Source: Campylobacteraceae bacterium
GTDB lineage: Bacteria; Campylobacterota; Campylobacteria; Campylobacterales; Campylobacteraceae
Assembly (NCBI GenBank): GCA_031259875.1
Contig: JAIRKW010000171.1
Location: 1 to 8,907 of the forward strand
Direction of reading: 5' to 3'
DNA: 8,907 nt
Shown: positions 1 through 7,252 of the stretch, piece after piece
Numbering within the stretch: the first letter of the stretch is position 1
Layout: each line of letters starts with the position of its first letter
Made by a program: the position numbers and the translations under genes
The notes under the pieces: model-generated
What the model was told of the DNA's origin: nothing
What the model saw: the letters and a program-made list of their open reading frames with translations, nothing else
The model's database searches: none

Positions 1-123
1 AAGACGTATTATTTACACAATATTTTAAAGTTTGGCATCATCTCTTCAAATTACCGCATTGCTGCACTCCAAGCTCACAACAAAGCAACTAGTCTAATTG
101 TGACGGCTGCTAAACAAATTTGA
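1..123 (+). CDS. C-terminal end of an unrecognised protein (partial, enters from left edge)
   Basis: Frame 1 is open from the window edge for 40 codons and stops at TGA 121-123. The tail begins KTYYLHNILKFG and ends LIVTAAKQI. It reads like a soluble, mixed helical C-terminus with no obvious membrane segment. I do not recognise the family, and nothing in these residues points to a catalytic site. The stop lies about 28 bases before the -10 box of rnpB, so this gene would be co-oriented with and directly upstream of rnpB. Forty codons without a stop in such AT-rich DNA is suggestive of coding but not proof. Its start lies outside the window. Confidence 0.5.
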   Translation, partial: KTYYLHNILKFGIISSNYRIAALQAHNKATSLIVTAAKQI

Positions 124-150
124 AAATACTCTTTTTAAGTAGAGTTTATA

Positions 151-156
151 TATAAT
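151..156 (+). promoter_or_regulatory. -10 box of the rnpB promoter
   Basis: A perfect TATAAT hexamer sits at 151-156, about 8 bases before the expected 5' end of RNase P RNA (P1 helix begins at 165). A T-rich stretch lies upstream (CTTTTTAAG, 131-139) but there is no good TTGACA box. This fits sigma-70 promoters of Campylobacterota, which often rely on the -10 box with upstream T-rich sequence. The placement relative to the RNA is the main support. Confidence 0.6.
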
Positions 157-164
157 TTTCACTT

Positions 165-486
165 CAAGGTACGACAGGCGGCTGCTAAAGTCTAGCTTTA
201 GAGGAAAGTCCGGGCTGCAATGAGACATGGTTCCATCTAACGGATGGCTGGGGTAACCCAAGGGAAAGTGCAACAGAAAGCAGACTACCGCAACAGCGGA
301 AAAGGTGAAACGGCGGGGTAAGAGCCCACCAGCATTTTTAGCAATAAAGATGGCTTTGTAAACCCAACCTGCAGCAAGAAGAGATGGTTTTAGTCTCATA
401 TTTTTACTCTTCGCTCGAGCAGTATTGCGAAATACTGCCCAGATAAATAGTCGCCCACGACAGAACCCGGCTTACGGCGTACCTTG
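165..486 (+). ncRNA. rnpB: RNase P RNA, bacterial type A
   Basis: This is the catalytic RNA that removes the 5' leader from precursor tRNAs, acting with the RnpA protein. Conserved core regions are clear: GAGGAAAGTCCGGGC at 201-215 and ACAGAACCCGGCTTA at 460-474. These pair to form helix P4 (206-208 with 471-473 and 210-214 with 466-470), leaving the universally bulged U at 209. The ends close as P1: CAAGGTAC (165-172) pairs with GTACCTTG (479-486), which fixes the boundaries. Other recognisable parts are the CAACAGAAAGCAGACTACCG block (271-290), the GGTAAGAG segment near 317, P15 (378-383 with 407-412) whose loop holds a GGT (386-388) suited to binding the tRNA CCA end, and P18 (419-438) with a GCGA tetraloop. 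It is about 322 nt, a little shorter than the E. coli RNA. Confidence 0.97.
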
Positions 487-493
487 TTTATAT

Positions 494-513
494 ATATCCG
501 TCGATATTATTTT
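494..513 (+). terminator. weak possible terminator after rnpB
   Basis: ATATC (494-498) and GATAT (503-507) can pair around a CGTC loop, followed by TATTTT (508-513). The stem is only five mostly A-T pairs, so this is a poor intrinsic terminator. It is listed because it is the only hairpin plus T-run between the end of rnpB and the convergent exporter operon. Confidence 0.25.
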
Positions 514-567
514 AGCTAACCCAAACACTATCTCATTATACTCAGCGTATAAAATCAACAGTGCAGA

Positions 568-1647
568 TTATCCGGCTTTTTTCTTAAATAAAATAAATGC
601 GGCAGTAAGAGAGACAACTCCCAATAGAAACATTTTTATAAGCAAAGGAAGAGCAGCATGAAGCTCCATACCTCTCAAAAAAACGCCTTTTATAAATATG
701 ATGTAATACTTCAGCGGAATGATATCCGACAACGGCATAAGCCACGAAGGTATATTTTCCACAGGAGTCGTAAAGCCGGAAAGCAAAAATGAAGGCAGCA
801 AAAAGACAAAAGAACCTAAAATTGCCTGCTGTTGTGTTTTACAAAGAGCAGATATAAAAAGTCCTACTCCCGAGATAGTAAATAAAAATATCACAACACC
901 TGTGTATAAAAGTGTCAATGAACCTAAAAATGGTACTTCATAAACAAAAATAGCTAAACACAAAATCACAGATGAAACCGCAATACTTATGAGAAGTCCG
1001 GGGATTAGCTTTCCAAGCAATATTTCGTGCGAATTTAACGGAGAGACTAAAATCTGCTCATAAGTGCCAAGCTCTTTTTCACGCGTTATAGACAAAGCGC
1101 ACAAAATGATAGCCAAAAGCATAGTGATAGAGCCGAAAAGATTCGGCACTATAAACCAAAAATTATTCAAATTTTGGTTGTAGAGATAGTGCAGCTGAAG
1201 CTCCAACGAACTATCCTCTTTTGATTGAGTTTTTATCAATATCTGCGATATATAACCCTCCACAACTTGCGCGGTATTTGAGCGGCGTCCGTCAAGTATA
1301 AGCTGTATTTTCGAATCCTGCGTGCCCAAATTTTTAGAAAAACCATCTGGTATGACCATAAATGCAATGATTTTTTTTGTATCTATCATCTTTTGTGCTG
1401 TTTCATAGTTTTGCACATTTATCAAATTTCTTACATATTTTGAACCTTTGACCTCTTGCACAAACTCTCTGCTTTGATAACTTCCGTCTTGGTCAAAAAT
1501 AGCCAAATCCATATATTTTACTTCTGTCGTCGCCGCAAATGAGAAAATCAAAATCTGTATCAATGGCAATGCAATAATAACAAACATACTCTTTCCATCA
1601 CTTCTAATGGACAAAAACTCTTTTTTGATAAGCGCTAACAGTCTCAC
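568..1647 (-). CDS. ybhR: ABC-2 family exporter permease (YbhR-like)
   Basis: Inner-membrane permease of a four-part ABC exporter. The 359 residues follow the ABC-2 plan: a cytosolic start with the basic KKEF motif, one membrane segment at about 20-38, a large periplasmic domain at about 40-165, then five more hydrophobic segments. The cytosolic coupling stretch TREKELGTYEQILVSPL, just after the second helix, is the ABC-2 hallmark that contacts the ATPase. Near the C-terminus, DIIPLKYY followed by KGVFLRG is also typical. E. coli YbhR has a similar length. It is the last gene of the operon and its ATG overlaps the stop of the ybhS-like gene by four bases (ATGA), which suggests translational coupling. 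It is a paralogue of its neighbour, so the pair should form a heterodimeric channel. The substrate cannot be read from sequence; YbhFSR in E. coli is linked to drug and cation efflux. Confidence 0.88.
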   Translation of the reverse strand: MRLLALIKKEFLSIRSDGKSMFVIIALPLIQILIFSFAATTEVKYMDLAIFDQDGSYQSREFVQEVKGSKYVRNLINVQNYETAQKMIDTKKIIAFMVIPDGFSKNLGTQDSKIQLILDGRRSNTAQVVEGYISQILIKTQSKEDSSLELQLHYLYNQNLNNFWFIVPNLFGSITMLLAIILCALSITREKELGTYEQILVSPLNSHEILLGKLIPGLLISIAVSSVILCLAIFVYEVPFLGSLTLLYTGVVIFLFTISGVGLFISALCKTQQQAILGSFVFLLPSFLLSGFTTPVENIPSWLMPLSDIIPLKYYIIFIKGVFLRGMELHAALPLLIKMFLLGVVSLTAAFILFKKKAG

Positions 1648-2735
1648 CTTAAGCCTTTTCTGGAATTTAGCAAAACCAATACAAATAAAATTGTTCCGAT
1701 AATCAATATCCCCGTTAAACTTGCTAAAAATATCTCGTAAACATTACCTGCTAAAAATAGTGTTTGTATAGAATTGACAAAGTACCGCGCCGGTATAACA
1801 TATGTTAATATTTGGATTGCAATCGGCATATTTTGTATCTCAAACAAAAATCCCGACAACAAAAATGCAGGCAAAAATGAAGCTACAAGCGATATTTGAG
1901 CAGCTAAAAATTGATTTTTTGTAACTACAGAGATTAAAAGTCCTGTGGTAAGCGATGGAAAAAGATATATTGCACCCATTAAAAACAGTATAAACAGACT
2001 GCCGCGAAACGGTATTTCATACCAAAAATAAGCTACCAAAAAGCACATCACCAAAGAACCCATAGCTAAAACAAAATATGGAATTATCTTGCCGATAATT
2101 ATCTCCGACATAGATGAAGGCGTGGACATCATCACTTCCATAGTCCCCCTCTCCCACTCTCTTGCTATAACAAGCGACGTCAAAAGCGTACCTATCATTG
2201 TCATAATAATAACAATTGAGCCCGGAACTAAAAAGTACCTGCTGGTGATTGGAGGATTAAACCAATATCTGGACTCTATTTTTGTGCCGTATGATGATAC
2301 AATACTGTTTTGTTTTGCCCAATCCGATACGATACTGCTTACATATTTATTTATAAAGCCGGCTACATTAGGATTTGTCGCATCTATCAAAAGTTGAATT
2401 TTATAACTCTCGTCTCTGCCGAAATCATCGCTTATCTCTATGACTGATTTTATTTTTCCTTCATGAAGCATATCCATAAAAAGTGTTTTATCTTTACCTT
2501 CGGTCAAAGTAAAATATTTCGAGCCTCTAAACGCCTCTGTAAGCGTTCTGGCGTAGGAACTTTCACTTTTTGAAATGATGCCAAGCTTTATCTCCCTAAG
2601 ATCAAGCGAAACTGCATATCCCATCAAAAAAAGCAATATAAGCGGAAGGATACAAACTATTAAAATTGAGCTGGGATCCCGCATAATTTGCAAATTTTCC
2701 TTTTTTATCAAAGCTTTAAGGCGTCTTATATTCAT
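1644..2735 (-). CDS. ybhS: ABC-2 family exporter permease (YbhS-like)
   Basis: Second inner-membrane permease of the exporter, 363 residues. It has a cytosolic start (ALIKKENLQIMRDPSS), a first membrane helix at about 25-43, a periplasmic domain of about 130 residues and a five-helix C-terminal block. The coupling stretch REWERGTMEVMMSTP is the classic ABC-2 signature, and the end contains YVIPARYFVNSIQTLFLAG. It differs enough from the YbhR-like protein that the channel is expected to be asymmetric. Its ATG overlaps the stop of the ATPase gene by four bases, and its own stop overlaps the next ATG in the same way. The length and gene order match E. coli ybhGFSR. The YhhJ/RbbA branch is less likely because there the permease domain is fused to the ATPase. 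Confidence 0.88.
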   Translation of the reverse strand: MNIRRLKALIKKENLQIMRDPSSILIVCILPLILLFLMGYAVSLDLREIKLGIISKSESSYARTLTEAFRGSKYFTLTEGKDKTLFMDMLHEGKIKSVIEISDDFGRDESYKIQLLIDATNPNVAGFINKYVSSIVSDWAKQNSIVSSYGTKIESRYWFNPPITSRYFLVPGSIVIIMTMIGTLLTSLVIAREWERGTMEVMMSTPSSMSEIIIGKIIPYFVLAMGSLVMCFLVAYFWYEIPFRGSLFILFLMGAIYLFPSLTTGLLISVVTKNQFLAAQISLVASFLPAFLLSGFLFEIQNMPIAIQILTYVIPARYFVNSIQTLFLAGNVYEIFLASLTGILIIGTILFVLVLLNSRKGLR

Positions 2736-4417
2736 CTTTTATGCTCTTCATCATACATTTTTACAAGATGTATAAAAGCGTCTTCCATAGAGGCATCAGC
2801 GCCTACACGCGCTTTCAACTCATCAGGCGTTCCCACAGCTATCGCTTTACCTTTATACACCAGCATTATCTTATCGCAATATTCCGCTTCATCCATAAAA
2901 TGAGTGGTTATCATTACCGAAACACCTTTTTTAGCTATATTATTTATATGCGTCCAAAACTCTTTTCTTGTAATAATATCAACACCTGAAGTTGGTTCAT
3001 CCAAAAATAGAACCTGTGATTTATGCATCAGGGCGCAAGCAAGAGATAAACGTTGTTTTATGCCAAGCGGAAGCTTATTTGCACTCATATTCAGATACTT
3101 TTTAAAATCAAAAATATCTATCATCATATCTATCTTTTTTTGAGTATCTCCCACTTCATATAATCTTGCAAAAAAATCAAGATTATCTTTTAAACTCAAA
3201 TCTCCGTAAAGTGAGAATTTTTGCGCCATATAACCGATATTCTGCCTGACATGTCTCTCTTTTAAACTTCCATCAAGCACTTTAATACTACCAGAAGTCG
3301 GCGTTAAAAGCCCGCAAAGCATTTTAAAAGTGGTTGATTTTCCTGCTCCGTTTGGTCCCAAAAGTCCAAAAATCTCGCCGGAATTTACTGTAAAATTAAT
3401 ATTTTTCACAGCTGAAAAATTACCGAATTTTTTGCTCAAATTGTGTACGGTTATAAGATTTTCACGTTCAGGCAATTGCTGCATTACATTTGCCAAAATA
3501 GAATGCGCTTTTGTTTTCACGCCCAATATCCCCAAAAATGCGTCTTCAAAGCTTGGTTCTACTTTTGAAACTTTTACATTTTTGCCGATTGTTTTCAAAA
3601 TCTCTTTAGGAAACGTACTTTCATCTTTTATCATAACCTTGATATATGAGCCGACAAGAGCAGCATCGAGCATCTCTTCGCATTCCAAAATAGAACTTAG
3701 CGCCTCTCTTTTATTGAAAAAACTGCCCTCTATTTTAAATACTCTTCCTCTTAAACTATCCATCAACTCTTTAGGACAGCCGTGATACAAAATATTTCCA
3801 TCGTTGAGCAAAATCACATTGTCGCACATCTGCGCTTCATTCAGGTATGACGTACTCCAGATGACAGCTATATCGTTTTTCAAAAGCGAATTCACCATCT
3901 CCCATAAATCTTGCCTCGATATAGGGTCAACGCCGGTGCTCGGCTCATCTAAAAGTAAAACTTTAGGCTTTTTTATAATAGCGCAGGCAAGTGCTAACTT
4001 CTGCTTCATACCACCTGACAAATTAGCCGCGCGCCTTGTTTTAAACTGTCTTAATTTGGTAAATTCAAGCAGTTTATTTATTCTTGCATGAGCATTTTCA
4101 ACACCTTGCAAGGAAGCGTGAAGATTTAAATTTTCGATAACGCTCAAATCCTCATAAAGCCCGAACTTTTGCGGCATATATCCAATTTGTTCCAAAAAAG
4201 AGCTGCTTTTATCGGGCATTTTTCTGTTTAAAACCCTAAGTTCTCCTTTGTCAAAATCCATAAGTCCGGTCAAAAGTCTCATAAGCGTCGTTTTTCCAGC
4301 CCCGTCAGGTCCAACTATACCCGTTATCTCGCCGCTTTTAGCGCTAAAACTTATATTATTAAGCGCGGCATAATTTTTAAAATATTTTGTGATATTTAAC
4401 GCGCTGATTGCTGTCAT
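2732..4417 (-). CDS. ybhF: double ABC ATPase of the exporter (YbhF-like)
   Basis: One 561-residue chain carries both nucleotide-binding domains that power the exporter from the cytosolic face. Domain 1 has Walker A GPDGAGKTT (36-44), signature LSGGMKQ (133-139), Walker B VLLLDEP (153-159) and, where a switch histidine is expected, STSY with Ser190. Domain 2 has Walker A GPNGAGKST (354-362), signature LPLGIKQ (449-455), Walker B VLFLDEP (469-475) and an intact TTHF switch with His506. The GPDGAGK variant and the LPLG signature are both traits I recall from the YbhF/RbbA group. Unlike RbbA (about 900 residues), there is no C-terminal permease, which fits YbhF (about 580). Four-base overlaps join it to the adaptor gene before it and the YbhS-like gene after it. 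The mixed motifs suggest one active and one degenerate ATP site. Confidence 0.92.
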   Translation of the reverse strand: MTAISALNITKYFKNYAALNNISFSAKSGEITGIVGPDGAGKTTLMRLLTGLMDFDKGELRVLNRKMPDKSSSFLEQIGYMPQKFGLYEDLSVIENLNLHASLQGVENAHARINKLLEFTKLRQFKTRRAANLSGGMKQKLALACAIIKKPKVLLLDEPSTGVDPISRQDLWEMVNSLLKNDIAVIWSTSYLNEAQMCDNVILLNDGNILYHGCPKELMDSLRGRVFKIEGSFFNKREALSSILECEEMLDAALVGSYIKVMIKDESTFPKEILKTIGKNVKVSKVEPSFEDAFLGILGVKTKAHSILANVMQQLPERENLITVHNLSKKFGNFSAVKNINFTVNSGEIFGLLGPNGAGKSTTFKMLCGLLTPTSGSIKVLDGSLKERHVRQNIGYMAQKFSLYGDLSLKDNLDFFARLYEVGDTQKKIDMMIDIFDFKKYLNMSANKLPLGIKQRLSLACALMHKSQVLFLDEPTSGVDIITRKEFWTHINNIAKKGVSVMITTHFMDEAEYCDKIMLVYKGKAIAVGTPDELKARVGADASMEDAFIHLVKMYDEEHKR

Positions 4418-5391
4418 TTTTTTAATTTTATAGTTACAGGCATACCCTGTTTTATTTTCTTATCAGGCTCTTTCAATAACACTCTAAATCGATAGACAAG
4501 ATCAGACCTCAATTCTATCGTTTCAATATTTTTAGGGGTAAATTCGGCTATCGGCGATATATTTCCAATAACACCGATATACGGCTCTTTACGCACATCT
4601 GCATATACTAAAACTTCATCGCCTTGCGAAATCGCGCCAAGATGAGGCTCGTCCACATAAGCTTTCACCCAAAACTCATCCTGCCTTGAAAGCTCTAAAA
4701 TTCTCTCTCCAGGATTTACAATAGCGCCATCTTCTTTCAATCTTGTCAGAATAACACCATCAAACGGCGACTTGATAACGCTGTCTTCCAAATCCTGCAA
4801 AGCCGCCTTTAAAGCCGCTTCCAAAGACTCCACAAGCGCCTTTTGAGCTTTTATATCTTCTTCTTCATATCCTTTTTTACGCATTGCATAAAGCGCTTCG
4901 GCTTTTCTCAGAGTACCTTCAGCCGCTTCATATTTATATAGTGCATTGATGTAAGATTCTTGTGAAGTTGCGTTTTTGTCGACAAGTCTTTCTTGTCTTT
5001 TGAGTATATCCTCAAGCAGTTTGAAATTTGCCAAAGCAGATTCAAGTTCACCCTTGGCCTCTTCTATATCCTCTTTTCTGAAGCCTTTTTTGAGTTTATC
5101 AAGCTTTATCTTTTCCGCGCTAAGTCTGGCTCTTACTTCATTGATGTTATTCTGAAGATTTTTACTGTCCAAGCTTGCTAAAATTTCGTCTTTAACTACA
5201 CTGTCACCTTCGTCTTTGTATATCTTATCTATTTTGCCCAAAAAACGAAATCCAAGATTTACCGTTCTTGTGTCCACATTGCCCGAAAACGACAACTCCT
5301 TGCCATTCGTATCCTTATATATATAAAAAAATGCAGCTGCGATTGCAGCTATTATCATCACAAGAAATATATAACCGAAGACTTTTTTCAT
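4414..5391 (-). CDS. ybhG: HlyD-type membrane fusion protein (YbhG-like)
   Basis: Periplasmic adaptor that links the ABC-2 channel to an outer-membrane exit duct. The 325 residues begin with an uncleaved-looking membrane anchor (about 4-24). The first half of a lipoyl-like domain follows (GNVDTRTVNLGFRFLGKI), then a long charged helical hairpin of about 140 residues, the second lipoyl half (VIKSPFDGVILTRLKEDG), and a beta-barrel ending KKIKQGMPVTIKLKK. The stretches AEFTPKNIET and LRSDLVYRFRV are characteristic of the YbhG/YhiI group. The ATG at 5389-5391 has a strong AGGGGG ribosome site (complement of 5399-5404) seven bases upstream. It is the first gene of the operon, and its stop overlaps the ATPase start by four bases. 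No TolC-like gene and no TetR regulator, which precedes the E. coli operon, lies in this window. Confidence 0.92.
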   Translation of the reverse strand: MKKVFGYIFLVMIIAAIAAAFFYIYKDTNGKELSFSGNVDTRTVNLGFRFLGKIDKIYKDEGDSVVKDEILASLDSKNLQNNINEVRARLSAEKIKLDKLKKGFRKEDIEEAKGELESALANFKLLEDILKRQERLVDKNATSQESYINALYKYEAAEGTLRKAEALYAMRKKGYEEEDIKAQKALVESLEAALKAALQDLEDSVIKSPFDGVILTRLKEDGAIVNPGERILELSRQDEFWVKAYVDEPHLGAISQGDEVLVYADVRKEPYIGVIGNISPIAEFTPKNIETIELRSDLVYRFRVLLKEPDKKIKQGMPVTIKLKK

Positions 5392-5418
5392 TTGATTTCC
5401 CCCTGATTTATCTTTAGG

Positions 5419-5431
5419 CGCTATAATAGCG
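5419..5431. promoter_or_regulatory. palindromic -10 element between ybhG and acpS
   Basis: CGCTATAATAGCG is a 13-base palindrome with a single central base. On the plus strand it contains TATAAT (5422-5427), placed to start acpS mRNA near 5434 with a leader of about 46 bases. On the minus strand the same bases read TATTAT, placed to start the exporter mRNA near 5415, about 24 bases before the ybhG-like ATG. No good -35 box is seen on either side. A second plus-strand candidate, TATATT at 5446-5451, could also serve acpS. Confidence 0.5.
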
Positions 5432-5480
5432 AAATTTACTTAAATTATATTTTCAATTAGATAAACAAAAGGAAATTTTA

Positions 5481-5858
5481 ATGATAGGAATCGATATAGT
5501 AAAAATTAAGCGATTTGAAAAGTTTTTGGAGCGTTTTTCCAAAAAAGCACTTGAAAAATATCTTGATGAGGATGAGATAAGACTTGTCAAAAATGCTCAA
5601 AGCGCAGCAGGTTTTTTCGCAGCCAAAGAAGCCGTATCAAAAGCTTTGGGACTCGGTATATCAAAAGAGTGCGGTTTTAACGATATCAAGATATATAAGC
5701 TTCCCAATAATGCGCCCTCTTTCACGCTATCACCTCATCTTATAAAAACCTATAAAATCACCTCTTTGTCGCTTTCCATATCACATGACGGAGACTTTGC
5801 AATAGCTGTAGCAGCTATAGAGGGCAAAATGCCTCAAGAGCAAAAATTAAGCCATTAA
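5481..5858 (+). CDS. acpS: holo-[acyl-carrier-protein] synthase
   Basis: Transfers the 4'-phosphopantetheine arm from coenzyme A to the conserved serine of apo acyl carrier protein, which is required for fatty acid synthesis in the cytosol. At 125 residues it has the normal size for the small trimeric AcpS class. Key motifs are present: MIGIDIVKI with metal-binding Asp5, FFAAKEAVSKALG with Glu50, and LSISHDGDFAIAVA near the C-terminus. The ATG follows an AAAGGA ribosome site (5468-5473) by seven bases. The gene is transcribed away from the exporter operon and converges with mntP, whose stop lies 35 bases past its own. No missing key residue or unusual feature was seen. Confidence 0.97.
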   Translation: MIGIDIVKIKRFEKFLERFSKKALEKYLDEDEIRLVKNAQSAAGFFAAKEAVSKALGLGISKECGFNDIKIYKLPNNAPSFTLSPHLIKTYKITSLSLSISHDGDFAIAVAAIEGKMPQEQKLSH

Positions 5859-5869
5859 CACTTGTTAAT
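5854..5869. other. small hairpin across the acpS stop codon
   Basis: ATTAAC (5854-5859) and GTTAAT (5864-5869) can pair around an ACTT loop. In the acpS direction it is followed by A residues rather than T, and in the mntP direction there is no T-run after it. It therefore does not look like a standard intrinsic terminator, though it lies exactly between the two convergent genes. Confidence 0.3.
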
Positions 5870-5893
5870 AAAAAATATTGTTACAAACTATAA

Positions 5894-6442
5894 TTAGGCA
5901 AATGTATGCTCTATTAAAATTTTTGTTCCCATTGCGATAAGGACTACTCCTCCTATAAATTCAGCTTTTGATTTAAGTTTTGCTCCAAACATATTGCCCA
6001 TCATTACGCCGCTTATTGATATGAAAAATGTTATTATGCCGATTATTAATGCTGCTTTATATATATCAACCTCAAAAAAAGCAAATGTTATGCCGACAAC
6101 CAACGCATCTATACTGGTCGCGATAGCTAAAATCAGCATTTTCATATGCCCCAAAGAGTTTATATTATTCTCTTCTTTTGAAAAGCCGTCTTTTATCATT
6201 TTTGCACCGATAAGTCCGAGCAAAATAAAAGCAATCCAGTGGTCTGAATCTTGAATTTTACTTGCAAAATAGACACCTGCAAAATATCCTATAATAGGCA
6301 TTAAAGTTTGAAAAAAGCCAAAATATGCACTTGGAACTATTGCATGTTTTACTTTTTTTGCAGATAAACCCAATACTATCGATACGGCAAACGCATCCAT
6401 AGCTAACCCTGCGGCAATTAAAATAATCTCCAACAAACCCAC
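5894..6442 (-). CDS. mntP: manganese efflux pump MntP
   Basis: Inner-membrane exporter that protects against excess Mn(II). The 182 residues form six hydrophobic segments in two related halves, as in the MntP/YebN family (about 188 residues in E. coli). Each half carries the conserved acidic motif inside a helix: AMDAFAVS with Asp16 and ATSIDALVVG with Asp112. The start is GTG (6440-6442), preceded by an AAAGG ribosome site nine bases away; an in-frame TAA lies two codons upstream of the GTG, so a longer protein is excluded. It appears to be a single-gene unit, convergent with acpS and downstream of the racemase on the same strand. The short leader shows none of the hallmarks of a yybP-ykoY manganese riboswitch, so Mn control, if any, is not visible here. 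Confidence 0.93.
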   Translation of the reverse strand: MGLLEIILIAAGLAMDAFAVSIVLGLSAKKVKHAIVPSAYFGFFQTLMPIIGYFAGVYFASKIQDSDHWIAFILLGLIGAKMIKDGFSKEENNINSLGHMKMLILAIATSIDALVVGITFAFFEVDIYKAALIIGIITFFISISGVMMGNMFGAKLKSKAEFIGGVVLIAMGTKILIEHTFA

Positions 6443-6503
6443 GACAATTTACCTTTATTTTTTAAATACAGCGCGGAATTGAGCCGCATTTTTTAGGGGT
6501 GAT

Positions 6504-6533
6504 AGAATATCATAATTTATAAATTGCAGTCAA
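6504..6533 (-). promoter_or_regulatory. predicted mntP promoter
   Basis: On the minus strand, TTGACT (complement of 6528-6533) is followed after 18 bases by TATTCT (complement of 6504-6509). Transcription would start near 6497 and give a leader of about 55 bases. That leader can form a small GCGG/CCGC hairpin (6473-6476 with 6484-6487). The promoter lies in the 111-base gap after the racemase stop, which supports independent transcription of mntP. Confidence 0.45.
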
Positions 6534-6553
6534 GGTATTCGGTAGAATATTTT

Positions 6554-7246
6554 TTACCGTTTTAATGCAAATTCAACCGCTTTTTTAGCATGTATTATTG
6601 TTGTGTCAAATACTCTTGCTAAAATATCTTTTTGCTTTATTAATAGCCCTATTTCAGTACATCCCAATATTATCCCCTGAACGCCGTTTTTTATCATCTT
6701 ATCAATCACTCTTATGTACTCTTGCCGCGAACTGCTTTTTATCACTCCATTGCAAAGTTCGCTGTAGATTATCTCATTTATTATATTTTGGTCTTGCTCG
6801 TCCGGCACAATTACATCAATACCTCTTTTAATCAATTTTGATTTATAAAAATCCTCGGACATTGTATATTTTGTGCCCAATAATCCGACAATGTTTATTT
6901 TCTCTTTTAATATCTCATCGGCTGTCATATCAGCTATGTGTAAAAACGGTATATTAACATCCTGCAATAATAAATCGGAAACTTTATGCATTGTATTTGT
7001 ACATAAAATTATCAAATCAGCTCCGGCTTTTTCAAGATTTTTTGCGGCATTATTTAATATATAAGCGCATTTTTCCCACTCATTTGTCCTTTGATGCAAC
7101 TCTATCTCTTCAAAATTAACGCTTTGCAGTAAACATTTGGCAGAGTTAAATCCGCCAAGAATATTTTTGACCTCTTCATTAAGTACTTTGTAATATAAGA
7201 CAGTAGATTCCCAACTCATTCCGCCAATTAAACCGATACATTTCAT
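6554..7246 (-). CDS. aspartate/glutamate racemase family protein (YgeA/RacD-like)
   Basis: Cofactor-independent amino acid racemase of the two-cysteine (Asp/Glu/hydantoin) superfamily, cytosolic. The 230-residue length equals that of E. coli YgeA, a broad-specificity amino acid racemase. The N-terminus KCIGLIGGMSWESTVLYY is the standard substrate-phosphate-like loop of this group. The two catalytic cysteines are Cys82 in LCTNTMHK and Cys196 in ILGCTEIGLL, placed as expected in the two pseudo-symmetric domains. It probably makes D-amino acids, for the cell wall or for signalling, but the substrate cannot be assigned from sequence; it is unlikely to be MurI because of the YgeA-type motifs. There is no Shine-Dalgarno sequence before the ATG (7244-7246), and a good promoter is placed so that transcription should begin at the start codon. 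It stands alone between the Lgt-like gene and mntP. Confidence 0.9.
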   Translation of the reverse strand: MKCIGLIGGMSWESTVLYYKVLNEEVKNILGGFNSAKCLLQSVNFEEIELHQRTNEWEKCAYILNNAAKNLEKAGADLIILCTNTMHKVSDLLLQDVNIPFLHIADMTADEILKEKINIVGLLGTKYTMSEDFYKSKLIKRGIDVIVPDEQDQNIINEIIYSELCNGVIKSSSRQEYIRVIDKMIKNGVQGIILGCTEIGLLIKQKDILARVFDTTIIHAKKAVEFALKR

Positions 7247-7252
7247 ATGCGC

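Noticed and set aside
94..399. 101-codon open frame on the minus strand
   Set aside because: It lies almost wholly antisense to rnpB, has no recognisable product, and its reading follows from the structured RNA gene.
425..661. 78-codon open frame on the plus strand
   Set aside because: It begins inside rnpB (P18 region) and ends antisense to the YbhR-like gene; no family resemblance.
6421..6489. 23-codon upstream ORF (ATG at 6489) overlapping the mntP start
   Set aside because: It has no ribosome site and no sign of coding use; probably chance.
6473..6494. Hairpin GCGG/CCGC followed by ATTTTTT on the plus strand, terminator-like
   Set aside because: The stem is four pairs and no plus-strand gene ends upstream of it; the T-run is not downstream in the minus direction.
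6443..6497. Manganese riboswitch (yybP-ykoY type) before mntP
   Set aside because: The leader is only about 55 bases and lacks the conserved loops; only a four-pair hairpin is seen.
6540..6559. CGGTA/TACCG inverted repeat at the racemase stop codon
   Set aside because: The loop is 10 bases and there is no T-run in the racemase direction, so it does not support a terminator.
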